Assembly: GCF_900107435.1 (NCBI RefSeq) | Contig: NZ_FNPZ01000008.1 | Location: 34,455-98,454 of the forward strand | DNA from: Herbiconiux ginsengi | GTDB lineage: Bacteria > Actinomycetota > Actinomycetes > Actinomycetales > Microbacteriaceae | DNA: 64,000 nucleotides | Reading direction: 5' to 3' | In this document: piece after piece, positions 47,489-59,237 of the stretch | Position numbering within the stretch: the first letter of the stretch is position 1 | How the letters are laid out: each line of letters begins with the position of its first letter | Made by a program: the position numbers and the translations under genes | The notes under the pieces: generated by a model | Told to the model about the DNA's origin: nothing | What the model saw: the letters and a program-made list of their open reading frames with translations, nothing else | The model's database searches: none

Positions 47489-47540
47489 CGTTCGGGAGGA
47501 CTGATCGGCCTCCCGGACGGCGATCGGCCTCCCGAACGGC
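47489..47540. terminator. Hairpin with duplicated arm between convergent genes
   Basis: CGTTCGGGAGG (47489-47499) pairs perfectly with 47528-47538. A 19-base direct repeat, GATCGGCCTCCCGRACGGC, at 47503-47521 and 47522-47540 supplies two alternative right arms, so two mutually exclusive hairpins can form. It lies between the small gene and the membrane protein gene. Confidence 0.5.
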
Positions 47541-47544
47541 GGGG

Positions 47545-47952
47545 CTAGGCGCGGGCGATGAGGGCCCGGGCGTAGGTGGCGCGGCTCTCGAGCTCGGAGA
47601 ACTGGGCCGCGGGGTTGAACTGCGCCGGTTCGCCGGTCTGGTGGGTGAACGAGCCGTTCGTGATCGTGATCTGCGCGAAGCCGCTCACCCGGTCTTCCTT
47701 CGCGAGCAGGAAGAGCAGGCTGAACAGGGTGATCACGAACAACCCGACGATGGCCACCACGATCGCCCAGGTGGGGATGACGCGATCCACGCGCGTGTTG
47801 TTCGTCACGAAGATCTGGCAATGGGCCAGCGGAACGCTGCCCTGCGGCGTCACCACCCAGTGCTCGGTGAGGTAGAAGTCGCCGAAGCGCACGAGCGGCT
47901 GCTCGCTCTGCGGAGCGGGAAGGGAAGCGCCCGTCGGGCCGGCCAGAGACAT
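47545..47952 (-). CDS. Single-pass membrane protein of unknown function
   Basis: A 135-residue protein. The N-terminal 60 residues are a soluble strand-rich part ([34 protein letters not shown]), one strong helix follows at about 62-84 ([20 protein letters not shown]), and then a second strand-rich part with [18 protein letters not shown]. This looks like a small actinobacterial family with a membrane stem between two halves. It is convergent with the 44-residue gene and divergent from transaldolase. Confidence 0.75.
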   Translation of the reverse strand: MSLAGPTGASLPAPQSEQPLVRFGDFYLTEHWVVTPQGSVPLAHCQIFVTNNTRVDRVIPTWAIVVAIVGLFVITLFSLLFLLAKEDRVSGFAQITITNGSFTHQTGEPAQFNPAAQFSELESRATYARALIARA

Positions 47953-48048
47953 GCCGCAACCCTATCGAGAGAGCGCCCGGATTGCCTCTGTCTCGCGCCT
48001 GCCCGGTCGGCGTACCCTCGGATGTGGGGCCGCGAAGGAGCAGGAACC

Positions 48049-49179
48049 ATGAACGACACGAAGACCACCCGCACGGCCGCACTCGCCGCCGAGGGTGTCA
48101 GCATCTGGCTCGACGACCTGTCGCGGGAGCGCATCCGATCCGGCGGCCTGCAGAAACTGATGGCCGAGCGTGGCGTGGTCGGCATCACCACGAACCCCAC
48201 GATCTTCGCCGCCGCGGTGTCGAAGGGCAGCGCCTACGACGAGCAGATCGCCGAGCTCGCCGACGGCACGGCTACTCCCGAGGAGGCGGTGTTCGCCCTG
48301 ACCACGGCCGACGTGGCCGCGGCCTGCGACATCCTGCGGCCCGTGCACGACGCCACCGGCGGCTACGACGGCTGGGTCTCGATCGAGGTGGGCGCAGGCT
48401 CCGCCCATGACACCGCAGCGACCGTCGCCGAGGCCAAGCACCTCGCCGCCACCATCGACCGGCCGAACGCGTTCGTCAAGATCCCGGCGACGCTCGAGGG
48501 TCTCGACGCGATCACCGAGACGATCGCCGCCGGCATCAGCGTCAACGTCACCCTGATCTTCAGTCTCGAGCGCTACCGCGGCGTGATCGATGCGTACCTC
48601 ACCGGCCTGGAGCGGGCCGCCGCGTCGGGCATCGACCTCGCCGGCATCCGTTCGGTCGCCTCGTTCTTCGTCTCCCGCGTCGACACCGAGGTCGACCGCC
48701 GGCTGGATGCGATCGGCAGCGAGGAGGCGCGGGCGTTGCGCTCGAAAGCGGGCGTCGCCAACGCGCGCCTCGCCTACCAGGTGTACGAGGAGGCGTTCGC
48801 GAGCGACCGCGCCCGGTCGCTCGCCGACCGCGGGGCCAATCGGCAGCGCCCGCTCTGGGCGTCGACGGGAGTGAAAGACCCGGGCCTGCCCGACACCTTC
48901 TACGTGGTCGAACTGGTGGCGGCGGGCGTGGTGAACACGATGCCCGAGAAGACCCTCGATGCGGTCTTCGACCACGCCGAGCTGCGGGGCGACACCGTCT
49001 CCGGAGCGGCCGACGCAGCACGGGCGCACCTCGACGCGCTGGAGGCGCTCGGCGTCTCCTACGACGACGTCACCGCCACGCTCGAAGACGAGGGGGTGGC
49101 CAAATTCGCCGCGTCGGGTGAGGAGCTCCTCGCCACGGTCGCCGCCGCACTGGAAGCGGAGACGGTCAGGCCGTCGTAG
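48049..49179 (+). CDS. tal: Transaldolase
   Basis: A 376-residue transaldolase of the non-oxidative pentose phosphate pathway, moving a dihydroxyacetone unit between sugar phosphates. [14 protein letters not shown] opens the barrel, [13 protein letters not shown] follows, the Schiff-base Lys is in NAFVKIPAT, and [19 protein letters not shown] and [10 protein letters not shown] are typical of the actinobacterial form. GAAGGAG precedes ATG 48049. No zwf or tkt gene is adjacent. Its end overlaps the convergent VOC gene by 14 bases. Confidence 0.95.
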   Translation: MNDTKTTRTAALAAEGVSIWLDDLSRERIRSGGLQKLMAERGVVGITTNPTIFAAAVSKGSAYDEQIAELADGTATPEEAVFALTTADVAAACDILRPVHDATGGYDGWVSIEVGAGSAHDTAATVAEAKHLAATIDRPNAFVKIPATLEGLDAITETIAAGISVNVTLIFSLERYRGVIDAYLTGLERAAASGIDLAGIRSVASFFVSRVDTEVDRRLDAIGSEEARALRSKAGVANARLAYQVYEEAFASDRARSLADRGANRQRPLWASTGVKDPGLPDTFYVVELVAAGVVNTMPEKTLDAVFDHAELRGDTVSGAADAARAHLDALEALGVSYDDVTATLEDEGVAKFAASGEELLATVAAALEAETVRPS

Positions 49180-49618
49180 GGCCTGTCTCATGGCCGCCGA
49201 GCTCCTCGAAAAGGGTGATCTGCAGGTCGGCCGTGGTGTGCAGGCGCGCGTTGAGCGAGTTCCACGGGGTGCGCGTCGGCGGCGCGATCACGTCGGCGCC
49301 CGCGTCGGCCAGCGCCGCCGTGGCGGCGGCCGAATCGGAGACCTCGAAGGCGAGACGGATGCGCGGACTCACCGGCCGCCCCACCTCCACCTCATCGATC
49401 ATCGCCACCTGCGCCGGGTTCGCGATCTCGAGGGTGGCGCGGCCGGCCTCCAGGATGATGACGCGCGCGTCGCCGGCGCCTTCGAACGCGGCCTGTTCGG
49501 GCAATCCGAGCACGTCGCGGTAGAGGGCGACGGCTTCGTCGAAATCTGCGGCCTCCACGACGACGCGGAGCTGGGCGACCCGGATGGCGGGGGCTGCAGG
49601 GTGGGATTCGTCGGTCAT
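49166..49618 (-). CDS. VOC-superfamily protein
   Basis: A 150-residue glyoxalase/bleomycin-resistance-type protein. [24 protein letters not shown] is the first module, [23 protein letters not shown] opens the second, which ends [15 protein letters not shown]. The last Glu-x motif keeps the usual metal-ligand position. The C-terminal codons overlap the transaldolase stop in the opposite direction. Followed by, but divergent in content from, the VOC gene at 44355. Function not assigned. Confidence 0.88.
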   Translation of the reverse strand: MTDESHPAAPAIRVAQLRVVVEAADFDEAVALYRDVLGLPEQAAFEGAGDARVIILEAGRATLEIANPAQVAMIDEVEVGRPVSPRIRLAFEVSDSAAATAALADAGADVIAPPTRTPWNSLNARLHTTADLQITLFEELGGHETGPTTA

Positions 49619-49637
49619 GACTCCACCGTAGGCGCCT

Positions 49638-50237
49638 TCAGGGGCGAGCGAACAGGGCGTCGAGGTAGTCGCGCAGGCAGGCCACCACGTCGACCTCCTC
49701 GGGGGCGAGCAGCCACTGCAGCTGCAGGCCGTCCCAGAGGGCGGCGAGCGAGGCCGCCGCGATCGTCACGTCGACGTGACGGCTCAGCACCCCCTCGCGC
49801 TGCAGGGCGCGGAGTTCGTCCGCCGTCCCGGCGCGCAGCCGCTCGAAGCGGGTGGTGAAGTAGGCGCGAGCCGGATGATCTGCGGTCGTCGACTCGCCGC
49901 AGAGCACCGCGTAGAGCTGGATCACCCCCGGGATGCGCTCGTTGGCCTGAGCGGTGAGCAGCACCGACTCGGCGAATCCGGCCGAGGGGTCGGTCGCGGC
50001 ATTCGACACCTCGTCGCGTCGTTGCAGGACGGCCAGCAGCAGATCGCTCTTGGTCGGGAAGTAGTGCAGCAACCCGGTCTGGCTCATGCCGACCCGGTCG
50101 GCCACGGCCTGGAACGAGCCCGCGTTGTAGCCGCGCTCGGCGAAGACGGCGTGTGCGGCGTCGACGATCGAACGCCGGCGCTCGGCCGATTTCGCGCCCG
50201 GGCCGCGACGGGCGGCCGGTGAACTGCTCGTCGCCAT
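49638..50237 (-). CDS. TetR-family regulator
   Basis: A 199-residue TetR regulator with N-terminal HTH (about residues 17-63: RRRSIVDAAHAVFAERGY, FQAVADRVGMSQTGLLHYFPTKSDLL) and a helical ligand domain. I chose ATG 50237 because GGAG lies 6 bases before it; the GTG-led longer frame is unlikely. It is divergent from the GH2 beta-galactosidase gene, with a perfect 18-bp palindrome between the two starts, which makes it the probable repressor of that gene. TetR regulators of beta-galactosidases are less common than LacI types. Confidence 0.92.
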   Translation of the reverse strand: MATSSSPAARRGPGAKSAERRRSIVDAAHAVFAERGYNAGSFQAVADRVGMSQTGLLHYFPTKSDLLLAVLQRRDEVSNAATDPSAGFAESVLLTAQANERIPGVIQLYAVLCGESTTADHPARAYFTTRFERLRAGTADELRALQREGVLSRHVDVTIAAASLAALWDGLQLQWLLAPEEVDVVACLRDYLDALFARP

Positions 50238-50254
50238 CCTCGTCTCCGATCTAT

Positions 50255-53362
<3,108 letters not shown>

Positions 53363-53382
53363 GCGCCGCTCCTCCAGGGGCT

Positions 53383-53826
53383 CTACGGACGATAGGGCGG
53401 CGGCAGGCGGTGGATCAACGCCGCACGGTGCTCGGTCTCGGGCGGGGTCAGCAGCAGACTGACGAGGGCCACCGTCGTGGAATCGGGGGCGGTCATCCGC
53501 TCGGCCTGGCGTGCGGCCCAGAGGTGACGGGCCGACTTCGCCGCCGAGGCCCGCACGGCGTCGAGGAAGTGGTCGACGAAGGTCGCCTCGTCGGGGCGCC
53601 GGCGCGGTGGTTGCCGCTCGGCGGCGATCACGATGCGGGCCAGAGTGTAGTCGAAGAGGAAGGCGTTGGGCTCGTGCCACTGCGGGCCCGAGGCCAGGCG
53701 CACCTCCTGATGCTCGATCTTCCACTCCTCGGGCGGGGCGCCGCGGGAGAAACGCATGATCGAGCGGGTCAAGACGTAGTCCTGCACCGTGTCGGTGTCG
53801 GCCTGGCTGAGGATGGTGTGCGGCAT
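53383..53826 (-). CDS. Protein of unknown function, 147 residues
   Basis: A 147-residue soluble protein, convergent with the beta-galactosidase gene. It starts MPHTILSQADTDTVQDYVLTR, carries WHEPNAFLFDYTLARIVIAA in the middle, and a charged helical part TFVDHFLDAVRASAAKSARHLW. No export signal, no metal motif. I recognise no family. The clear start, Met-Pro opening and codon bias support it as a gene. Confidence 0.65.
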   Translation of the reverse strand: MPHTILSQADTDTVQDYVLTRSIMRFSRGAPPEEWKIEHQEVRLASGPQWHEPNAFLFDYTLARIVIAAERQPPRRRPDEATFVDHFLDAVRASAAKSARHLWAARQAERMTAPDSTTVALVSLLLTPPETEHRAALIHRLPPPYRP

Positions 53827-53936
53827 CGCTCCCGGAGTCTAACGCCACAGCTGTCGATCAACCTGGACATCCGCCCAACTCACGATGCCGTCGACCACCG
53901 GTCTCGGGAGCCTGGCCTGCCCTCCCGCGTGCCGAG

Positions 53937-54758
53937 TCACTCCACGAGGCGCCCGCCGAGGTCGCGCTCGATGCCGTCGGGCTGCTGCAGGCCGAGAGCG
54001 AACAAGCGCTTCACGCGGTCGGCGTTCTCGGGGCGGCCGGATGTCTGGAAGAAAGCCTTCATGCCCGACGCGAATTCGTCGTTCGAGTCGGGCAGCGACC
54101 CCGCGTCCACCAAGTGCTTCGTGGTGCGCACGGCGGTGCGGTCGAAACCCGCCACCCGGCGGGCGAACGCGTCGACGAAGGCATCCAGCTCGGCGTCGGG
54201 GAGCACCCGGTTGACGTAGCCGTACTCCGCGGCCCGGGCGGCCGGCACGTCGTCGGCGCCGAGCAGGATCTCGAGCGCTCGCCCGCGCCCCACCAGCCGG
54301 GCGAGCCGCGCCATCGCACCGCCGCCGGGCACCGAGCCCACTCCCACCTCGAATTGGCCGAGCACCGCGCGGTCGCCGGCGAAGCGGATGTCGGTGGCCA
54401 GCACGAATTCGCTCCCCGCCGCCCGTACGCGGCCGTGGATCGACGAGACGGTGAGCGGCGGCACCCGGCTGAGGCGGATGAAGTTGTCGACGTAGGCCGG
54501 AAGGCCCGTCGGCCCGATCGCCATGGCTGCCACGCGCGCGGGGTCGGAGAGGAAGTCCCAGTGCGCCATGAAGTAGTCGGGGTTCGCGCTCTCGAACACG
54601 ACCACCGTGAGTTCGGGTGCACCTTCGATGCGCGTGACCAGATCGGCCAGCTGCTCGACGGTGTCGGGGTCGATCAGGTTCACCGGCCCGTTCTCGAACA
54701 CCACGCGCCAGTAGGTGTCACCCACCTCGTGCACCCGGAACTGCTCGCTCGCGGCCAT
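53937..54758 (-). CDS. Enoyl-CoA hydratase/isomerase-family protein
   Basis: A 273-residue crotonase-fold protein. RVVFENGPVNLIDPDTVEQL is the first strand pair, PDYFMAHWDF is in place of the usual HAGAN region, GRVRAAGSEFVLATDIRFAG forms one half of the oxyanion hole, and FEVGVGSVPGGGAMARLARLVGRGRALEIL the other. The two Glu residues used by true hydratases are not both obvious: SEF keeps one and the second is Gly/Val-rich. AGGTGG lies upstream of ATG 54758. Related proteins act on varied acyl-CoA. No clear operon partner. Confidence 0.85.
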   Translation of the reverse strand: MAASEQFRVHEVGDTYWRVVFENGPVNLIDPDTVEQLADLVTRIEGAPELTVVVFESANPDYFMAHWDFLSDPARVAAMAIGPTGLPAYVDNFIRLSRVPPLTVSSIHGRVRAAGSEFVLATDIRFAGDRAVLGQFEVGVGSVPGGGAMARLARLVGRGRALEILLGADDVPAARAAEYGYVNRVLPDAELDAFVDAFARRVAGFDRTAVRTTKHLVDAGSLPDSNDEFASGMKAFFQTSGRPENADRVKRLFALGLQQPDGIERDLGGRLVE

Positions 54759-54870
54759 GCTGCACCACCTCTCGTCGGCCCCACACGCGCGATCACGCAC
54801 TGGCCCCGATGATGCCACCGTCGCCGGCCCGACTCAATGCCCGGCCGGCGACGGAAGCGCATCGCTCCGG

Positions 54871-57384
54871 CTACTTCACCTTCTTCACCGTGTAGCTGAA
54901 GGCATCGTGCCGCAGCAGGGTGCCGGATGTCTTCACCACGGTGATGGTGTGGTCGCCGTCTCTCAGATCATCGGACGAGAACAGCGGCTGCGCGGTGAGG
55001 CGCGCGTCGCTGTGCGTGTCGACGGTCGCCACCACCGCACCGTCGAGGCGCACCTCGACCGTGCCCTGGTCGGGGCCGGTCGGGCCGCTCCACGAGACCC
55101 CTGTTCCCCGGAAGGCGAACGAGACGGAATCGCCGTTCGTGCTGGTGGCGTGCACGTCGTCGTGGAGGTCGCCGCGGAATGCGACGTCGATCACCGCATC
55201 GCCCGTGGGCAGCGTCGCCAGATAGGCCGACCGGATCGTGATCGTGGAGCCCGACACGTCGTAGTCGGTGCCGGCCACGAGTGCTGCGCCGTCGTGGCTG
55301 AGGCCTGCCAGTTCGCCCGGGTCGCGCAGAACCTCGACCGCGACATCCGCCCCCGCCCCCGGCGCCTGGTCGAAGACCGCGGTGCTCGTGCTCAGCAGGC
55401 TCTCGAGCGTGACGTCGAGCTTGTCGAGGAGCATGAACGCGCCCGACTTCTTCACGACCTGCAGGGTGTGGCTGCCGTTCGGCAGATCGGAAGCGCTCCA
55501 CACCGCCACCTGCACCCCGCGGCCCTGGCTTGGGTCGAGGTGAGTGCTCACCGTCTGCTGGAACACGCCGTCGAGATACACGTCGACGTCGCCCTGCGAC
55601 TCGTGGGTCTCGGTGACGTAGTCGATGCCGGTGCCCTGGAAGGTGTACTGGAACGACGACCCGTTCGCCTCGACGTAGTGCACGTCGTCGTTGAAGTCGC
55701 CGAGTCCGCGGTTGCCGCTCTGGCCCCACGAACCCGTGTAGACGATGCCCGGATCGTTGTCGTTCACGGCCACTGTGCGCCCGTCGGCCGGGGTGGCCGG
55801 GGGAGCGGCGCCCGTCGACGAGTCGAACACCGACACAGTGAGGGGCTGGCTGGTGGCCGCCACCTCGGTGTTGCCGTTGCGCGCCCAGTCGCCGTCATAG
55901 GAGACGCGCAGGGAGTCGTCGTTCACCGTGAGGTTCGCCTTCTTCGCGGGGGTGACCTTCAACAGGCGCACGCCGTGGATCGGCACGTCGTCGGCGGTGA
56001 ATCCGGTGTCGGCCGAGCCGAGGTTCTTGCCGGCCCAGAGGTCGCGCACGGATGCCCCGCCGGCGAGCCCGAGATCGGCCCAGTTCGCCGTGATGTCGGC
56101 GTCGGTGCGGCCGAGGTTGAACAGCGCCACCGTGTAGGTGCCGTCGGCGTTCAGGGCGTACCAGACCTGCTTCTTCGTGGCGATCGACACCGGTTGCGCG
56201 GGCGTGCCGGCCTGGTTCACGGCCAGTACCTCCTTGTTCGTCACCAGGTCGAGGCCGAACTGGTCGAGCTGCGTGAGGTCGTTGCCGAGATACATCGGGG
56301 CGGCCGAGATGGCCCAGAGGGTGGTGGCGGTGCGGCGTTCGTCGCGGGTGAGGCCGTCCATCGATCCGTTGCCCACGTCGAGCGAGTCGAGGTCGTTCCA
56401 GCCGCCCGGGCCGCCGTGGCGCCACCAGTCGGCCATCCGCGGGAACAGGCGGTCGATGTTCTCCCAGGTGGTGAGGGCCTCGTGGGCGCAGTAGCACTCG
56501 ACGTCCCAGTCCACCCGCCAGCCGTCGGCCTTCTCCTTCCAGTAGTCGGCGTAGTTGATGTCGAGCGCCCAGGAGAGCTCGAACCAGATGCCGCGGGAGT
56601 GCAGGGCCTGCGACCACGCGGACACGTCGTCGCGCGCATCCAGCGAGAGGTCGCTGATGCCCGATCCCGGGGTGACGCTGTCGAACTTCACGAAGTCGAC
56701 GCCCCAGGTGTCGAGCAGGTTCGCGATCGAGTCGATGTACTTCTGCGAGCACGGGTTCGCGAAGTCGAGGCGGTAGCCGATGTTCCAGTAGTCGGCCTGC
56801 TGGATCGGCTGCTTCACGATGTCGTGCGTGGTGCACTCGGGAGCGCCGGCGATGGGCAGCGCCTGCTCGTAGACATCCGGGGAGATGCCCGGGATGAAGT
56901 AGAGGCCGAACTTCTGGCCGTTGGCGTGCACGTGGTCGATGACCGTCTGCAGACCGTCGGGGTAGAGCTCGGCGCTCGGCACCGGGAGTCCGTTGCCGTC
57001 GACGCTGCCGTTCCAGCCCGAGTCGACGTTGATGTGGTCGTAGCCGAAGGGCTGCAGCTTCTCGTGCATCGCATCCGATTGGGCGATGATCTGATCGGCG
57101 GTGATCCACTTGCTGTCGCCCGAGTAGACCTGCATGCTGTAGCTGCTCCAGCCGAGGTAGGGCTTGGTGGCGAGCTCGGCGGGGTCGGCGGGGTCGGGGG
57201 TGGGCGTGCGAGCGTCGGTGCCCGGCTCGGGCGAGGGCGCCTCCGTCGCGGCGGGCGTGTCGGGTGGTGGTGTCTCCTCCGTCGCGGCGGCGGTCCCCGC
57301 GCCGGCCAGACCGATCGAGAGTGCCACGACGCCGGCGGTGACCGCCGCGATCGTCGTGCGAAGGAGTTTCTTGCGTTCGTGCAT
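54871..57384 (-). CDS. Secreted alpha-galactosidase, GH27, with accessory modules
   Basis: An 837-residue secreted enzyme cleaving alpha-galactosides. After a signal peptide and a Pro/Thr-rich linker comes the GH27 barrel: KPYLGWSSYSMQ, INVDSGWNG, nucleophile Asp in WGVDFVKFDSV, acid/base Asp in GGWNDLDSLDVG, and the beta-sandwich after IWFELSWALD. Then come two beta-rich lectin-like repeats, each with a DVHxxxxNGxSxxFxFxGTGxx pattern, and between them an X2-like unit with GTDYDVSGSTITIRSAYLA. I chose ATG 57384 (GGGGAA upstream); an open frame upstream is not coding. A LacI-type palindrome lies 15 bases upstream. Confidence 0.92.
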   Translation of the reverse strand: MHERKKLLRTTIAAVTAGVVALSIGLAGAGTAAATEETPPPDTPAATEAPSPEPGTDARTPTPDPADPAELATKPYLGWSSYSMQVYSGDSKWITADQIIAQSDAMHEKLQPFGYDHINVDSGWNGSVDGNGLPVPSAELYPDGLQTVIDHVHANGQKFGLYFIPGISPDVYEQALPIAGAPECTTHDIVKQPIQQADYWNIGYRLDFANPCSQKYIDSIANLLDTWGVDFVKFDSVTPGSGISDLSLDARDDVSAWSQALHSRGIWFELSWALDINYADYWKEKADGWRVDWDVECYCAHEALTTWENIDRLFPRMADWWRHGGPGGWNDLDSLDVGNGSMDGLTRDERRTATTLWAISAAPMYLGNDLTQLDQFGLDLVTNKEVLAVNQAGTPAQPVSIATKKQVWYALNADGTYTVALFNLGRTDADITANWADLGLAGGASVRDLWAGKNLGSADTGFTADDVPIHGVRLLKVTPAKKANLTVNDDSLRVSYDGDWARNGNTEVAATSQPLTVSVFDSSTGAAPPATPADGRTVAVNDNDPGIVYTGSWGQSGNRGLGDFNDDVHYVEANGSSFQYTFQGTGIDYVTETHESQGDVDVYLDGVFQQTVSTHLDPSQGRGVQVAVWSASDLPNGSHTLQVVKKSGAFMLLDKLDVTLESLLSTSTAVFDQAPGAGADVAVEVLRDPGELAGLSHDGAALVAGTDYDVSGSTITIRSAYLATLPTGDAVIDVAFRGDLHDDVHATSTNGDSVSFAFRGTGVSWSGPTGPDQGTVEVRLDGAVVATVDTHSDARLTAQPLFSSDDLRDGDHTITVVKTSGTLLRHDAFSYTVKKVK

Positions 57385-57398
57385 CAGTTCCCCATCTC

Positions 57399-57412
57399 CG
57401 GCAACGTTGCCG
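57399..57412. promoter_or_regulatory. LacI-type operator palindrome upstream of alpha-galactosidase
   Basis: CGGCAACGTTGCCG is a perfect 14-bp palindrome with the central CG and AACGTT core of LacI/GalR-family operators. It lies 14 bases before the ATG at 57384, just downstream of a likely -10 (TAATTA on the minus strand), fitting repression by roadblock. No LacI gene is present in the window. Confidence 0.65.
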
Positions 57413-57697
57413 TAATTACTTGACGACGTTAATAAATCACGGCGAGGGTGCCGAGCACAAGAGCGATGTGCCGTGTTCGGGGGTGGATCCCGCGGGTGCC
57501 TCGCTGGAGGCCGCCCTTCTCCGCGGCGCCGATCCGCGCATTGTGGCGCAATGCCGAGCCTCGGTACCGCGAAAACGTGCGGGATGAGCAGGCGCGTGGG
57601 CGGGCGACCGGATGCACCCAGGCGGGTTCGGGGCCCGGCTGGTAGGGTGGGGCACCTCGGCGCGGCCGCTCGGTGCGGTCTCCGCGGAGCAGCCCCG

Positions 57698-58378
57698 ATG
57701 ACACTCTTCCTCCGAAACTCGAACCGCCCCGGCCGTGGTCCACGCCCTCGGGGCGTCATCCTCACCCTCTGCGCCGGTGCGGCCGTGTTCGCGCTCACTG
57801 CCCTCACAGCGCTCGCGCCGCCGCCGCCCACCGAAGAAGCCCAAGCCGCCGCCCGGCAGTCGGCCGGATACGCCCAGCCCGACCAGACCGTCGCCGTTCC
57901 GGGGAGCGCCGTCGCCGCCGCGATCTCGCGCGACGGCTTCGCCGCCGCCCCGGGTCTCGAGACCTACACCTCGGGCAGCACCAACCGCGACTGGGCCGAG
58001 CTCGTGCTCTACCTCGCGGGCTTCCCGGTGAGCGAGTCGAACGTCACCGTCATGCTGCGCTGGATGCGCCAGGAGAACGGCCCCGACGATTGGTGGCTGC
58101 GCAACAACCCGCTCAACAACGGTTGGGGATCGGGCGGCGGCAGCGGTCTCGGCAGCTACGACAATCTCGTCACCGCCGCCGAGAACGTGGGCAACGCCCT
58201 GCACGGCAACTCCGGGTACGCGGCGATCGTGGCCGGCTTCTCGTCATCCGCCCCCACCGCGCAGATCGAGGCCGCGATCTGGGCGTCGCCCTGGGCGAGC
58301 AGTCACTACGCGAACGGCGCGCACTGGTCGTACACCCCCGTGCCCGAGTACGCCTCACCCCCCGGCACCTGGGGCTAA
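57698..58378 (+). CDS. Secreted protein of unknown function, possible lysozyme-like fold
   Basis: A 226-residue exported protein. A twin-basic start and hydrophobic helix (VILTLCAGAAVFALTALTALA) are followed by a Pro/Ala-rich spacer and a domain with NVTVMLRWMRQENGPDDWW, RNNPLNNGWGSGGGSG, YDNLVTAAENVGNALHG and HYANGAHWSYTP. The RxxNPLN and AIWASPWASSHY pattern resembles phage and actinobacterial domains with a lysozyme-like fold near bacteriophage lysins, but I cannot place it. A Glu in RQEN could be catalytic. TAGGGT (-10) and a GGAG ribosome site precede it; a strong terminator follows. Confidence 0.68.
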   Translation: MTLFLRNSNRPGRGPRPRGVILTLCAGAAVFALTALTALAPPPPTEEAQAAARQSAGYAQPDQTVAVPGSAVAAAISRDGFAAAPGLETYTSGSTNRDWAELVLYLAGFPVSESNVTVMLRWMRQENGPDDWWLRNNPLNNGWGSGGGSGLGSYDNLVTAAENVGNALHGNSGYAAIVAGFSSSAPTAQIEAAIWASPWASSHYANGAHWSYTPVPEYASPPGTWG

Positions 58379-58382
58379 CCCT

Positions 58383-58449
58383 CCTCGCGACCCGCCAAAA
58401 AAGGCCCTGAAAACTCACGTTTCAGGGCCTTTTTTGGCGGGTCGCGAGG
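58383..58449. terminator. Very long perfect hairpin (30-bp arms) with built-in bidirectional terminator
   Basis: Arms 58383-58412 and 58420-58449 are exact complements around a 7-base loop. The inner GC stem GGCCCTGAAA/TTTCAGGGCC is flanked by A6 on the left and T6 on the right, a classic intrinsic terminator on both strands. The outer part, CCTCGCGACCCGCC, extends it and matches the ends of hairpins at 59915 and partly 32051. Confidence 0.85.
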
Positions 58450-58451
58450 TC

Positions 58452-58511
58452 TGTACAGGTGCGTGGGGGGCTGATAGTATCGGGATGCGTACACTCGTTC
58501 GTATCGCGAAC
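58452..58511 (+). promoter_or_regulatory. Promoter and putative IclR operator of the CoA-transferase operon
   Basis: TGTACA (58452-58457), 17 bases, then an extended -10 TGATAGTAT (58472-58480). Immediately downstream is GTTCG-TATCG-CGAAC (58497-58511), a 5+5+5 inverted repeat. It fits a repressor site at about +10 to +25, and the IclR regulator encoded at 61257 is the natural candidate. Confidence 0.6.
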
Positions 58512-58523
58512 ACAGGAGGCGAG

Positions 58524-59237
58524 ATGATCTCGAAGGTGAGCCCGGGCATCCAGGATGCGGTGGCCGGCATCGAAGACGGGTCGACCGTCATGATCGGCGG
58601 CTTCGGCCGGGCGGGTCAGCCGGTCGAGTTGATCGACGCGTTGATCGAGCAGGGCGCGACCGGATTGACGGTCGTCAACAACAACGCCGGAAACGGCGAC
58701 ACCGGCATCGCCGCGCTGATCGGTGCGGGCCGGGTGCGCAAGGTGGTCTGTTCCTTCCCGCGTCAGGTCGACTCCCATGTCTTCGACGCGAAATACCGTG
58801 CGGGTGAGATCGAGCTCGAACTGGTGCCGCAGGGCAACCTGGCCGAGCGCATCCGTGCCGCCGGTTCGGGCATCGGCGCCTTCTACACGCCCACCGGTGT
58901 CGGCACCCTGGTGGCCGAGGGCAAGGAGACCCGCACGATCGACGGTCGTGAGTACCTGCTCGAATACCCCCTCCGCGCCGACTACGCCCTGGTCAGCGCC
59001 TTCAAAGCCGACCGCTGGGGCAACCTGATCTACCGCAAGACGGCCCGCAACTTCGGCCCGCTGATGGCGGCGGCGGCGGCCACCACCATCGTGCAGGTCG
59101 ACGAGGTGGTGGAACTCGGTGCCCTCGACCCCGAGGCCGTCGTCACGCCGGGCATCTTCGTGAACCGGGTGGTCGCGGTGGGCGAGCGGCCCTGGCTGCA
59201 CGACGGCGAGTTCGTCGGAACGGAGAAGGTGGCATGA
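58524..59237 (+). CDS. 3-oxoacid/3-oxoadipate CoA-transferase, subunit A
   Basis: A 237-residue alpha subunit of a class I CoA-transferase, most like 3-oxoadipate CoA-transferase (PcaI/CatI), which activates 3-oxoadipate with succinyl-CoA. SKVSPGIQDAVAGIEDGSTV opens the protein, GGFGRAGQPVELIDAL is the CoA-binding loop, and FYTPTGVGTLVAEGKE and LEYPLRADYALVSAFKAD follow. AGGAGG lies 5 bases before ATG 58524, which sets the start. The stop overlaps the start of subunit B (ATGA). Confidence 0.9.
   Translation: MISKVSPGIQDAVAGIEDGSTVMIGGFGRAGQPVELIDALIEQGATGLTVVNNNAGNGDTGIAALIGAGRVRKVVCSFPRQVDSHVFDAKYRAGEIELELVPQGNLAERIRAAGSGIGAFYTPTGVGTLVAEGKETRTIDGREYLLEYPLRADYALVSAFKADRWGNLIYRKTARNFGPLMAAAAATTIVQVDEVVELGALDPEAVVTPGIFVNRVVAVGERPWLHDGEFVGTEKVA

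Noticed and set aside
54715..57423. 902-codon plus-strand ORF opposite the alpha-galactosidase
   Set aside because: Antisense shadow; the minus strand has signal peptide, GH27 catalytic motifs and a good ribosome site.
57385..57831. N-terminal extension of the alpha-galactosidase to 57831
   Set aside because: It would place about 149 residues before a clear signal peptide and cover the divergent promoter and LacI-type palindrome.
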